Below, piece by piece: positions 1-9,377 of a stretch of 64,000 bases of DNA. Source of the stretch: Meira nashicola (lineage: Eukaryota; Basidiomycota; Exobasidiomycetes; Exobasidiales; Brachybasidiaceae); the NCBI GenBank assembly GCA_001600355.1, contig BCJU01000001.1:5580013-5644012 (forward strand), given 5' to 3'. Every line of letters begins with the position of its first letter. Position 1 is the first letter of the stretch. The notes beneath the pieces are model-generated. The model ran no database searches. It was not told where the DNA came from and saw only the letters and a program-made list of their open reading frames with translations. The position numbers and the translations under genes were made by a program.

Positions 1-831
1 ATCCAAACAGCAACGAGGTGGAAGAAAAGGCGGCGGCGGCGGGGGACGTGGAAATGATTCTCCAACAGCACAATTAAGCAAAGCACTTTCATATATCCTT
101 CGACATGGTACACTAAAAGAAGGTTTAAAAGTAAGACAAGACGGATACGTTCCACTTGATGATGTTCTTGCACGACCAAAAGTAGCTAAAATTAAATTGG
201 AAAATGGAAATTCACCTTCACTTGACGATGTTCGAAAAATTGTTGATAGCAACGATAAAAAACGATTTGAGATGACACAAAAGGATGAAATTTGGTTAAT
301 CAGAGCAGTGCAAGGTCATTCAATTGCAAATGTATGTATGAAATCTATCACAAGCTTGTCTTTCTCACACAGCTAAACCCTCTTCTCTACTCATAGGTAA
401 CCGACTTGGATCACGTTCCGATCACGTTGGATAATCTACACATCTTAGCAGAAGGACAGGAAAAAACCACAATTGCAGAAGGCACACTACCGCCTGGTGT
501 TGAAATTCTTCATGGCACAAGTAAAGACGCATGGGACGAGATTTTAAGCAGCGGCGGCTTGAACCGTATGAAGAGAAATCATATTCACCTTGCCAAAGGC
601 AGACCAGGTTCTTCAAATGTGATAAGCGGCATGAGGTCTTCTTCTCAAGTCATTTTACATATCGACATCATTTCCGCTCTGAAGCAAGGCGATATTGCCT
701 TTTTTATGGCTTCAAATGGTGCCATTCTAACAAGCGGACAGGGTAGTTCTGGCATTCTTCCTCTTAAATTTATCACAAAAGCTGAACAAGGCAAGAGTGG
801 AAAGTTGTTATGGGAGAATGCTAATGAATAG
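1..831 (+). CDS. TPT1: tRNA 2'-phosphotransferase (Tpt1/KptA family), 5' end cut by the window
   Basis: Transfers the splice-junction 2'-phosphate of ligated tRNA to NAD+, the last step of tRNA splicing. Two exons are visible: up to 331 and 397-831, with an intron at 332-396 (GTATGT donor, TCATAG acceptor). Exon 1 reads in frame from base 2 and opens with a Gly/Arg-rich stretch, so only the N-terminal end is missing. Family signatures are LSKALSYILRHG (Arg-His of the active site) and IRAVQGHS near the end of exon 1. Exon 2 holds the ADP-ribosyltransferase-like half (HGTSKDAW, then KGRPGSSNVISGMR) and ends in a TAG stop. It is convergent with the next gene, with only about 50 bp between the two stops. 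The family assignment is firm; the true start cannot be seen. Confidence 0.93.
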
Positions 832-883
832 ATCGATTGTTTGTAGCAATGGTATCTGATAGGTATATATCGGCCCCTCTCCT

Positions 884-1711
884 TTATCCCAAAGCGATGC
901 TAGAAGAACCGCCTGTGCCACCTGGCTCACGTACACGACGGGAAGGACGGAAGACGTTGGATGGAGGCACACTTTCTTGTTCCTGCTCTTGCTCGAATTG
1001 AGTCTTGTTTTTGGGCTTAGAATTATCCAAGGTTTGATAAACAGAAGTATTTTGTTGTTGTTGTTGATTATTATTCTCTTGTAACAAACCACGACGACGT
1101 GCACTTTCACGTGCTGCTTCAGCGGTATAATCATCCTCTTCTACTGCTCCGAACAAAGCTGTAATTTGTGCTGAACCTCCTCCAATCGGTTCACGAACAC
1201 GACGAGTAGGACGGAATTCTTCACCATCCGGCGTAACAACGTCGGGATTATGTGGAAGTGCAGGATCACGACGAGAAGCAGAGGTAGGCTGAAGTGCAGG
1301 TGCTTGTGATTCAGGCACAATTGGTGCAACTGCAGCTGCTGGAATAGGAACAGGTGCAATAGCAGGTGCTGCTTCAACCGCCGGAGGAGATGCAATGGCA
1401 GGTGGTGCTGGTGCAGAACGCGGTTTGTCGTTTGTTTGTACTGCTGCTACTTGTTCGGTAAGATTGCTTAATTCTGCTTTTGATGATGTAAGTTGAGCTG
1501 CTCCTAATGTTCCAATTTGAGCATATTTTGGTAATTTATTAATTTCAACATAATTGGGTGAAACGTCAATATTATGTGTTTTGAGAAATCGTAATAAAGA
1601 ATCTTTAGTGAAGACGATATTTGCATTAGCTGGCAAACAAGCAAGTTCGTATGCCCAATCACGAGGATTGCTTTCAGCTGTAAGCTTAGTACTTGGTGTA
1701 AAGACTGACAT
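884..1711 (-). CDS. Hypothetical protein with a duplicated RRVREP-GG motif
   Basis: Single-exon gene of 275 residues, starting at the ATG at 1711; the frame stays open a little further upstream but without another ATG. The N-terminal ~95 residues look folded (SNPRDWAYELACLPANANIV, then a helix-like stretch ending KLPKYAQIG). The middle is an Ala/Pro-rich linker. The C-terminal half holds two copies of FRP[TS]RRVREPxGG followed by a short S-x-I-x-x-L/F-G tail, one near residue 180 and one at the very end, separated by a Gln-rich stretch. Short RVR-PGG-SS-LG modules resemble those of Jupiter/HN1 microtubule-associated proteins, but this is a loose similarity and I do not assign a function. It is convergent with TPT1 and divergent from the LYR-type gene. 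Confidence 0.7.
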   Translation of the reverse strand: MSVFTPSTKLTAESNPRDWAYELACLPANANIVFTKDSLLRFLKTHNIDVSPNYVEINKLPKYAQIGTLGAAQLTSSKAELSNLTEQVAAVQTNDKPRSAPAPPAIASPPAVEAAPAIAPVPIPAAAVAPIVPESQAPALQPTSASRRDPALPHNPDVVTPDGEEFRPTRRVREPIGGGSAQITALFGAVEEDDYTAEAARESARRRGLLQENNNQQQQQNTSVYQTLDNSKPKNKTQFEQEQEQESVPPSNVFRPSRRVREPGGTGGSSSIALG

Positions 1712-1967
1712 TTTTCGTTTACGAAGAAGAAGAGTAGGAAGTGATGGCAAAGAGAAGGTAAAAGTTTGATGTGTTATTTGTGTTACATATGAATATCACA
1801 ACTGTCAGCTGGACGACGCGTCTTTCCACAAACAAGTTTTTTGTGTGTGTCATCTTAGCGTGCACTGATGAGCTTATTTTTCCATTGTTAACGTTTCCGA
1901 ATAACAAATTGTGTAGTGAATACACCTCTCTCTCTCACACACACACGCATGATCTATTCTGAGTGTC

Positions 1968-2997
1968 ATGACCAATTCGAGCAAAGTATGCTCCTTATAC
2001 CGTAACCTTCTTCGAACAGTCGGACATAGCGTTCGCTTTCAAAGACAAGATGTGAAAAATCTTCGAAGGTCATTGCGAGATGATTATAATCAAATACTTC
2101 AAACAAGCCCTACACTTGCGGATGTGGAAAAGAAAGGTGGGTGATTAAGGTTAATCATTCCTCTTCTATTAAGCTTATAATATTATCTTTTCCCTTCTAA
2201 TAGCATCACAAACTATGCTTTTTCATCTTTCATCTCACAAAGGAAGACCCTCAAGAGAACCAAAAGATGAAAGAAGACAAGGACAGAACTCAACATTTCC
2301 ACTTCGTGAAGCAATTGCTGCTAGAGTGATGTTGAACCTTTCTTCAATCACATATCATCATTTGTCACCCAACACGGTAATGCAGACTAAAGGTCGCACA
2401 GCTATTGCCGGTGGAAGCGATTCAAAATATATGCGTCAAATTCGATCAAAGAGAGATTTGAAAAGAAGGGTTAACGATCGAATTAGTGCCCAAAGTCAGG
2501 GTGAAGGTGTATCGATTGATGAGATGGAAGTTGGCGATATGGGATCAAGATTGATCACTTCCCTTTTTGTGCCTCATAGAAGACAAAGAGGTCCAACTTC
2601 AGGTCCGCCAGATTCACGTCAATTCAATCCCAGACAATGGAATGGCCAAAAAGCTGATGGAAATATGAAACAAACTGAATATGCTTTGATTACGATGAAA
2701 GAGTCAATCGATCAGCTAGAGAACAAATTTGAAACTCTGAAGAAAACTGCAGATGTATCTGGAAAATGCAATGACAAAGAAAAGGCTGAGCAAGCGCTCA
2801 AAGATTGGCGCTCTCGACGAAAAATCTTTTTGGCCGAAGAAAACAAGTTTCAATCAACAAAACAATTGCAAGAAATCAGAAGTAATGCGGCTTCTCTATT
2901 GCACTCTATTACGCAGCGAGCCGAATCAAGCACGGGCGCATGTTTAGGTTCGGCGAGAATCGGCAAATTAGCAAGAGGGGAATGGTTGCCACCATGA
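1968..2997 (+). CDS. LYR-motif protein, possibly mitochondrial
   Basis: Two exons, 1968-2136 and 2204-2997, with a 67-nt intron (GTGGGT donor, AATAG acceptor) that keeps the frame; the product is 320 residues. The N-terminus carries the LYR signature SLYRNLLR at about residues 9-16, followed by basic helices (VRFQRQDVKNLRRSLRDDY). LYR proteins are usually small mitochondrial factors that bind acyl-carrier protein and help assemble Fe-S clusters, respiratory complexes or mitoribosomes. This one is longer than usual, with a basic middle region (KRDLKRRVNDR), a coiled-coil-like stretch around residues 215-275, and a C-terminus ending in GKLARGEWLPP. It may belong to a fungus-specific LYR family. 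The exon structure is well supported; the role is inferred only from the motif. Confidence 0.7.
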
Positions 2998-3305
2998 TAG
3001 CTATCGATTCCCGTAATAACACAAGTTCAACAAATCAAAAAGTCTCTCTCTGTTGTTTTGAAACGTTCTGCGTTTCATTTGAACACCGAGGCGTCTCGAA
3101 TGGAGCTACGATTTAGTATTGCTCTGTGAGCTTCTTGCGTATACAACTGCATTAAAAGAAAACTTCAGAGGCGTCATGAAGGGGCTATTGTATGAATTTG
3201 TGTATAAATGTATAGCAAAGATGGCTACGCAAATAGCATAAATACCACTTCCCCAAGACTAAGCAAAAGAACGACCACCACCCACTTTCAAACAAATTGT
3301 AGAAG
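2998..3305. other. Intergenic region upstream of paralogue A
   Basis: No gene seen. From about 3117 onward the sequence is recognisably similar to the region upstream of paralogue B (see the repeat entries), so it is most likely promoter DNA that was duplicated together with the gene. Confidence 0.6.
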
Positions 3306-3330
3306 ATGACTTTCTACATCCAATCTTTCC
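3117..3330 (+). repeat. Upstream half of the A/B tandem duplication, copy 1
   Basis: Diverged direct copy of 4453-4665. Shared blocks include a GCTCTGT-AGCTT / TTGCGTATACAA segment, an AGAGGCGTCAT-AAGGGGCT segment, and a block just before the start codon (CCACCACCCACTTTCAAAC, then AATTGTAGAAGATGACTT). The similarity runs on into the coding region, so the duplicated unit included promoter and gene. Confidence 0.75.
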
Positions 3331-4363
3331 ATTAATCCTTATCACTATTATACTTGTCCATTTGACCCCTACAAGCGGTCTGCCAATGCGACAACCATTA
3401 TTTCGCGATGACCGTTCAAGGAAGGAGTCATATCATAAAGATGACCGTTCGAAGAAAGATTCATACCACAGAGAAGATCGTTCGAAGAACCGCTCGAAGA
3501 AAGATTCATATTACGGGGATGATCGTTTAAAGAAAGAGGCGTATCATAGGGATAATCGATTGAAGAAAGAGTCGTATCACCGAGATGACCGTTCGAGAAA
3601 AGATTTATATCATAGAGATGATCATCAGAAAAAGTACTCATCACTTCGTAAGGATAAAAATAAATCTGAATATCAAAGTTCTCATGGAAACCATCAATCA
3701 AGAAGAGCTGCTTTATCTTACGATAAATATGGTTTGGCAAGGGAAAGATCTTCTTATAAAGATTCACGCGCAACAACTTCTCACAAAAGGCTACATCATG
3801 AGTTACGTGATAGTAGTTTTCGTCGGACAAGAAGTAAAAGAGAACGATACTCAAGTGAAGAACCAGAGATAAGACAAAAACGGCTAAAGTTAGAGGCTAT
3901 CAGACTTGAGCAAGAGGCAAGAGACCAAATAAAATTGTCTAAAGAGGAAACGAAGAGGTTAGATAAAGAATTTCGGCAATACAATATCTCTAGAGGTAGG
4001 GCTACCCTGGCAGAAGTACGTCAAGGGAATACAAATCGAGACGCTTGGGCTGATAAGTATGTTGAATTAGAGAAGGCAAAGTCGAATATCAGAAGACATG
4101 AAAGGGTTGGAAATTTGTTACAGCATGTTCCTGGAGTACAACAAGCTCTTCATGAGCAAGCTGATAGGCTAAAAGCTGGACCTGATAGTTTAAAGCAGGA
4201 AATGGCTAAGCTTAAGAGCGAAGGGAAATATGATGAAGAACTGAATTCCCTACACCACTTTGAAGAAACTCAAAAATGGTGGGGATATCGAGATAAAGTC
4301 AACAAGCACGCAGATCTGATATATGCAAACGAAGAAAAACTTCGTAAATATGGAAAGCTTTGA
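3306..4363 (+). CDS. Paralogue A of the GN[TS]NHxxW small secreted protein family; signal peptide broken by a 1-nt frameshift
   Basis: The frame is open to TGA 4361-4363, but its first in-frame ATG is at 3386, giving 325 residues without a signal peptide. The ATG at 3306 corresponds to the start of paralogue B but reaches a stop after nine codons, because A has TTT where B has TTTT at 3311-3313. Restoring the frame would recover a hydrophobic leader like that of B, so A is either damaged or the T-run was misread. Next come about seven degenerate 11-residue repeats of the type DDRSKKESYHK (residues ~7-85), a basic linker, and the family core from QGNTNRDAW onward with a long charged helix (KSNIRRHERVGNLLQHVPG). 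The mature region has no cysteine. No similarity to a known family is recognised; a secreted effector role is inferred from the family context. Confidence 0.65.
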
Positions 4364-4452
4364 GTAAATAACTATAAAACCATTCCTGTAAATATCTTAT
4401 TTTGAAATGTACCTGATTACCATCAGCGATCGTATTTTGGAAAACAGTATAT

Positions 4453-4665
4453 TTTTGCTCTGTAAGCTTTTTGCGTATACAATTGCGTTAGAAGGAAACT
4501 CTAGAGGCGTCATAAGGGGCTGTGATACCATTTTGCGTTTGAATATATCATGAATTTGGTTTGGAAAACAGCATATATACTTTGTCCCCAAGACCGATCA
4601 AAAAAATGGCCACCACCCACTTTCAAACGAATTGTAGAAGATGACTTTTCTACATCTAGTCTTTC
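4453..4665 (+). repeat. Upstream half of the A/B tandem duplication, copy 2
   Basis: Matches 3117-3330 in the same order and orientation, with scattered substitutions and small indels. It directly precedes paralogue B and probably contains its promoter. Confidence 0.75.
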
Positions 4666-5618
4666 CATTATTTTTCATTACTCTTCTTCTTACCTATTTG
4701 ACACCGATAAGCGGTCTGCCAATGCGACAACCATCATCTCGCGATGACCGTTCGAAGAAAGAATCGTATCATAAAGATGACCGTTCGAAAAAAGAGTCGT
4801 ATCACAAGGATAAGCTTTCGAAGAACCGCTCGAAGAAAGATTCGTATCACAGGGATGATCGTTCGAAGAAAGAATCGTATCATAAAGATGACCGTTCGAG
4901 TAGTAAAAAGTACCCTTCAAAAGAAGCCAGGGGTGATCTTCAGAGACGGTATGAATTGCTTCGTAAAGATCGACACGAGCATAAATATCAACGTTCTTTA
5001 CGTAGTGGCGATCGCTCAAGAAGAGCTGAAAGATCTCACGATAAAGATGATCGGAAAAAAGACAGATATTCTAATAAACATAGAAGTACAGCAAAAGTTC
5101 ATAAAAGAATATCAGAATTACGGAAAGACAAAACGAGAGAGAACGTTCCAAAAAGAAATCCGAGAAGTTTTCGATCAAAGTCAGAAGAGGAAACTCTAGT
5201 TCGAAATGCAGAAGAAAAGCTTAAATCATCTGAAGCGGAATTGAAGCGATTAAATAAAGAATATGATCAATATAACATCACTAGAGATCGTGCACGAGAG
5301 GCAAAAATACCACCAGGAAACACGAAACATGAAGCTTGGGCTGAAAAGTATATTGAAATGGAAACGGCAAAGTCAAATATTAGAAGGCATGAAAGGGTAG
5401 GCAATTTATTACAGCATGTTCCTGCGTTACAACAAGCTCTTCATGGGCAAGCTGATAGGTTAAAAGCTAAACCTGATCGTTTAGAGGAGGAAATGGCTAA
5501 GCTTAAAAGCGTAGGAAAACATGATTGGTTTTTGGAATATAACGACACATTTAAGGAGAATCGAATAAATTGGGAACATCATAAGCAAGTCAAAAAGCAC
5601 GAAGATGAAAATTTTTGA
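4641..5618 (+). CDS. Paralogue B of the GN[TS]NHxxW small secreted protein family
   Basis: Single exon, 325 residues, starting at ATG 4641. Residues 1-24 form a clear signal peptide (MTFLHLVFPLFFITLLL, then TPISG). After it come about five 11-residue charged repeats (DDRSKKESYHK type, residues ~34-90), a Lys/Arg/Asp-rich linker, and the family core beginning PPGNTKHEAW. The core is nearly identical to that of A over SNIRRHERVGNLLQHVP and the following QALHGQADRLK. There is no cysteine after the signal peptide, which is unusual for an apoplastic effector. The stop lies only 38 bp from the stop of the convergent MFS gene. The product is probably secreted and highly basic; the repeats contain many Lys-Lys pairs that could act as processing or nuclear-localisation signals, but this is speculation. 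Confidence 0.8.
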   Translation: MTFLHLVFPLFFITLLLTYLTPISGLPMRQPSSRDDRSKKESYHKDDRSKKESYHKDKLSKNRSKKDSYHRDDRSKKESYHKDDRSSSKKYPSKEARGDLQRRYELLRKDRHEHKYQRSLRSGDRSRRAERSHDKDDRKKDRYSNKHRSTAKVHKRISELRKDKTRENVPKRNPRSFRSKSEEETLVRNAEEKLKSSEAELKRLNKEYDQYNITRDRAREAKIPPGNTKHEAWAEKYIEMETAKSNIRRHERVGNLLQHVPALQQALHGQADRLKAKPDRLEEEMAKLKSVGKHDWFLEYNDTFKENRINWEHHKQVKKHEDENF

Positions 5619-5656
5619 GTGAGCAAATAATTAGCAAATTTGGAAAGCATTGAAAA

Positions 5657-7570
5657 TCACTGTTCGTGTTCTTTTTCTACCGTTTTTGGGATACGGACAA
5701 AAATTAAAGTAATAAGAGCTCCCAAAATTGCAGCAGCAAAATCGAACCACCAAATCGAATGAAAAACTTTCAAAGATTCTTCACCGGCAGATTGACGTAC
5801 TTTTTCACCAACCGTATCCGAAATACTAGTCATAATTGCAGCTGATAAATTTTGAACTGTAACCAAAAGACTTCCTGCTGAACCTTGATAATGTTTTGCA
5901 ACACTTGAAGTAACAAAAATTGAAGCAGCAGCAAAAGAAAGATCTGGACCAAAAGTGACTAATGCGATTCCCGGCATTGATAAAGCCCAATAAGTCGTAT
6001 TTGCCGTTTGCGGTAAGAAGAAAACTGGACCAAGTGCAAAAGCAATCATACTTGTAACCAAAATCCAATGACCATGAACTAGATGAGCAATCCTACTAAC
6101 GATAAAAGTTGCCAAAACACCAAAGATTGCATTTGGAGTTTGATAAAGAGCAACTTTGAGAGGAGAAGCATGTTGAATTCTTAGCCAAAATTGAATAGCA
6201 TAAAATTGCCAGGCTAAAAATGCTCCAAATCCAAGGAAATAAGCAATAATCAAAGCTGTAAATCCCGGCACTTTCCATAAAGCTGGAGGTAGAATTGGCC
6301 TTCGCACCTTTTTCTCTACAAAAAAGAAACCAACCATCGAAAGAAGTCCTAATATGACAATCACAATCGTATAAGGCGTCCAATCAGCAGAAGGTCCTTG
6401 AGTTAAACCGGCAACAAGAAGAGCACAACCAGCAACGGCTAAAGCACTTCCATAAAAGTCAAAGCTGCTAAAGCTTAAACCAGGTAATGCGGGTTGAATA
6501 TTAGGAATAGCGTACCATCCTAATCCTGTGCAAATTGCTGCAATTACTGTGTTTGACGCAAAGATGTACTTTGGTATCGAGCTAAAAGCACCACCTTGAA
6601 GCAAACCAAGATAATAACCAAAAGGTGCCATAGCAGCCATAATGGAAAAAACTCTAGTCTTTCTCAAACCAGGTTGATAAATTCGACCTAGAATACTAAT
6701 ACTACTAGAAACCAAAACACCAACCGATAAACCTTGCATTCCTCTAACGACAAAGAATAAATATTTGTTTGATAAAGAGAAAACACCAATCAGATTAGCC
6801 ATAGCTTGCCAAGCAAATGCACCGCACATGAGATATTTTGGACGAAGAAGATCTGCCAAGGGACCTGAAACAATGACGGAAAGTCCGTTTGCCAAAAGAT
6901 AAGAACCTTGCAGCCAAGGTGCTTGAGAAGCTGGAATACCTAACCTATCGATCAAGATTAATTGTAAGCCTGCACAACCACCTTGAAAGAAACCGAATAA
7001 TAATTGACCAGTAGAACAAATAAGAATAAAAATTATTTCTGCCGTTAAACTTGGAATTTCCGGTGGTCTTGCTTGAAATGCAGGCATACTTGGTTCGGCT
7101 GTTGAAATATCTGCAAATCCTTCGGTTGATTGAGCAGCAGTTGGTGGAGCAGTGTCGAGTACGGGCATAACATTGTAAGGGCCAGTATTATTGCTTCCAC
7201 CTGCACCTGAAGCAGATGTCTCTGCTGATCTGTTTGTGTTACTTCTTGGTCTGTTGCTTGATATTTCTATACTACTTCCCTTTCTTGTCCTAATAGATCC
7301 TTCCTGTCTTTCTTCTTCCTCTTCTTCTTCCTCAACAACGAAAACATCTTCATCAGCTAAACCTCCGACTTGCTGTTGTTGTTGTTGTACTTGCTTAAGA
7401 TTATCTAAATTTGGAATATTAGCACGAGCACGAGAATGAGAAGAAGGTCTTCTACGAGTCGTATTTGTCGGTATACCTAATTCATTTTCTGTTGGAGCTT
7501 CTGTTCTTGATTGAATTGGTTGCAGTTCAAGTTCAACTTGTTCGATATCCTTTCTTGTTTCAGCGTCCAT
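5657..7570 (-). CDS. MFS transporter, DHA2-like drug/H+ antiporter family
   Basis: Single exon, 637 residues. The cytosolic N-terminus (~170 residues) is hydrophilic, with Gln-, Glu- and Ser-rich runs, followed by about 14 hydrophobic segments starting near residue 180 (AEIIFILICSTGQLLFGFFQ). The pattern GSYLLANGLSVIVSGPLADLLRPK and VRGMQGLSVGVLVSSSISILGR matches the 14-helix DHA2 group (Atr1/Amf1-like exporters in fungi). Transport substrate cannot be inferred. The gene is on the opposite strand to the small-protein cluster and separates paralogues A/B from C-F, so it may have been present before the cluster expanded or have been inserted into it. Confidence 0.88.
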   Translation of the reverse strand: MDAETRKDIEQVELELQPIQSRTEAPTENELGIPTNTTRRRPSSHSRARANIPNLDNLKQVQQQQQQVGGLADEDVFVVEEEEEEEERQEGSIRTRKGSSIEISSNRPRSNTNRSAETSASGAGGSNNTGPYNVMPVLDTAPPTAAQSTEGFADISTAEPSMPAFQARPPEIPSLTAEIIFILICSTGQLLFGFFQGGCAGLQLILIDRLGIPASQAPWLQGSYLLANGLSVIVSGPLADLLRPKYLMCGAFAWQAMANLIGVFSLSNKYLFFVVRGMQGLSVGVLVSSSISILGRIYQPGLRKTRVFSIMAAMAPFGYYLGLLQGGAFSSIPKYIFASNTVIAAICTGLGWYAIPNIQPALPGLSFSSFDFYGSALAVAGCALLVAGLTQGPSADWTPYTIVIVILGLLSMVGFFFVEKKVRRPILPPALWKVPGFTALIIAYFLGFGAFLAWQFYAIQFWLRIQHASPLKVALYQTPNAIFGVLATFIVSRIAHLVHGHWILVTSMIAFALGPVFFLPQTANTTYWALSMPGIALVTFGPDLSFAAASIFVTSSVAKHYQGSAGSLLVTVQNLSAAIMTSISDTVGEKVRQSAGEESLKVFHSIWWFDFAAAILGALITLIFVRIPKTVEKEHEQ

Positions 7571-7989
7571 TCTTTTGTGATTGACTCTAAAGTATCGTAG
7601 ATGAGAGAATTAAAGATGGATTTCGATGCTGAGCATTATTGTACATGCTTGGGAAAATGAATTCCATCTTTCCCCCGCTCTGAAGAAGAAAAAAAACTAT
7701 ACTGCAACTCCATCCCTCGGAAAAACTTTAAAATTGCCTATCGCTTGCATGAAGGAGCATCTTCGTGCATTTTGTTGCACGCTAGTGGACCTTCTCTGGC
7801 CGTCCCCGGCATGATCAGCCAACCAGCCAGAAAATGGAAAAAGACGCGTGAGGAAATAATTAGTCGGGACTTGATTATGCTACACACACCATCTTGCCCC
7901 GAAAACAATATGCATTGATGCATCATTAAAGCAAATTATATGGTATTAAATAAAATGTCTTTGACCATCATTCTACAAACTTTTCCTGA
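7571..7989. other. Divergent promoter region between the MFS gene and paralogue C
   Basis: No gene supported. It contains the upstream box described at 7864-7911, shared with paralogue D. Confidence 0.6.
7864..7911 (+). promoter_or_regulatory. Conserved upstream box of paralogue C
   Basis: The stretch TCGGGACTTGAT, then TGCTACAC, then ATCTTGCCCCGAAA and CAATAT recurs 95-120 bp before the start codon of paralogue D at 8666-8708, almost base for base. Part of it (GCCCCGAA) also occurs before E, and TCGGGGCTTG with TTACAC before F. It is either a shared cis-element or a residue of recent duplication. Confidence 0.55.
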
Positions 7990-8586
7990 ATGATGAAGTA
8001 TAAAATAGGATTTATCATCCTCGTTTCTTATATCCTTTTATATGCTATACACTACATAAACGGTGCTCCAACTTATTTTGAAAAGTATCGAGAAAAAAGA
8101 ATTAAGATACGTGAAAACCGGCTTAAATATGAAAGAGCAAAGAAACGATGGAACGATACAAGTACGAAAATAGGTCGAATTTCTCGAGGTTTACATAAAG
8201 CAAGAGAACAAGGTATACCTGCAGGTAATACAAATCATCGTACTTGGTTAAAAAAGCATATGAAACAAGAAGCAGTAGAAACAAATATGCACTTACACAC
8301 ATTAGCTTCAAAAGTGTTTAAAGTAAATCCGGAAATTAGTGAAATATTTAATCACCAGGCAAATAATTTGAAATCCACAAATGATGATTTAATGAAACAA
8401 AAGGATAAACTTAAGGAAAAGGGTAAATTCAAAGAAGAACTTATCCTAAAACACAATATAAAAGACTTAGATCAACTTGAAAAGCTTAGCGACAAAGATA
8501 AATTATCAAGAACCATCATGTCTAAAACGAAAAAATACCTTGATAAACATGATCGATTTCCAAACAGATGTTCAATCCTCAAGTAA
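7990..8586 (+). CDS. Paralogue C of the GN[TS]NHxxW small secreted protein family
   Basis: Single exon, 198 residues, starting with two adjacent ATGs. The signal peptide covers residues 1-25 (KIGFIILVSYILLYAIHYINGA). The mature part is Lys-rich and predicted mostly helical. The family core starts with AGNTNHRTW at residues 78-86 and continues KKHMKQ, then a heptad-like charged helix with the conserved FNHQANNLK. The C-terminus KKYLDKHDRFPNRCSILK is shared with D and, more loosely, E. The only cysteine after the signal peptide is the one five codons before the stop (8569-8571). D is its closest relative. The function is unknown; secretion is inferred. Confidence 0.82.
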   Translation: MMKYKIGFIILVSYILLYAIHYINGAPTYFEKYREKRIKIRENRLKYERAKKRWNDTSTKIGRISRGLHKAREQGIPAGNTNHRTWLKKHMKQEAVETNMHLHTLASKVFKVNPEISEIFNHQANNLKSTNDDLMKQKDKLKEKGKFKEELILKHNIKDLDQLEKLSDKDKLSRTIMSKTKKYLDKHDRFPNRCSILK

Positions 8587-8665
8587 TGTACTTTTTTATT
8601 TCTTGATAATATACCCACGTAAATATAGCACTTAGAATAGATCAAATTTATTATAGATTACACAA

Positions 8666-8708
8666 TCGGGACTTGATCGTGCTACACTATCTTGCCCCGA
8701 AACAATAT
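8666..8708 (+). promoter_or_regulatory. Conserved upstream box of paralogue D
   Basis: Second copy of the box at 7864-7911 with the same order of sub-motifs (TCGGGACTTGAT, GCTACAC, ATCTTGCCCCGAAA, CAATAT). Both copies are followed by a similar TGTCT-TTTGACCATCA stretch before the ATG. Confidence 0.55.
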
Positions 8709-8780
8709 AACTTGATGCACTTTAAAGCAGGTGATTAGGCAATATGTCTCTTTGACCATCACTCTATACTCTTCTCCGTA

Positions 8781-9377
8781 ATGTTGAATTATAAAGTAGG
8801 ACTTCCCATTCTCTTTTGTTATATGCTTTTATGTGTTATGCATCATATAAACGGTGCTCCAACCTTTCTTAAAAAGTATCGAGAAAGAAGGGAAAAGATT
8901 TATAAAAACAGGCTTAAATATGAAGCAGCAAGAAAACGTTGGCGATATTCTTCAAAGAAGCTTATTAAATTCTATCGTGGTCTAAATCAAGCGGTAGAAG
9001 AAGGAATACCTGTAGGCAATACGAATCATCGTACTTGGGTGAAAAAGCATATAAAACAACAAAAAGTCAAATCAAATATGCACCTACATAACGCCGTTTC
9101 AAAAGTGTTTAAAGGAAATCCAGAAATAAGTGATATCTTTAATAATCAAGCAAATAATTTAAAACCTACTATCGAATCATTACAACAACGAAAAGATAAA
9201 CTTAAAGAAAAAGGTGAAATGAATTATGAACCTATCCCAACACACCGTCTAAAGAATAGGGTTACAATTAATGAACTGGTTGAAAAACAATCAAAAGACA
9301 GAAGAATAGTATTGAGCACAAAAAAATACCTTGACAAGCATGATAATTTCACAAATCGTTGTCCAATTTTAAAATAA
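8781..9377 (+). CDS. Paralogue D of the GN[TS]NHxxW small secreted protein family
   Basis: Single exon, 198 residues, the same length as C and clearly a recent duplicate. Signal peptide residues 1-25 (KVGLPILFCYMLLCVMHHINGA), then KKYRERREKI and the core VGNTNHRTWVKKH with SNMHLHNAVSKVFKGNPEIS and FNNQANNLK. The C-terminal module KKYLDKHDNFTNRCPILK matches C, including the lone cysteine five residues before the end. The product is basic and otherwise cysteine-free once the leader is removed. The gene is 194 bp downstream of C on the same strand, with a copied promoter box. Confidence 0.82.
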   Translation: MLNYKVGLPILFCYMLLCVMHHINGAPTFLKKYRERREKIYKNRLKYEAARKRWRYSSKKLIKFYRGLNQAVEEGIPVGNTNHRTWVKKHIKQQKVKSNMHLHNAVSKVFKGNPEISDIFNNQANNLKPTIESLQQRKDKLKEKGEMNYEPIPTHRLKNRVTINELVEKQSKDRRIVLSTKKYLDKHDNFTNRCPILK

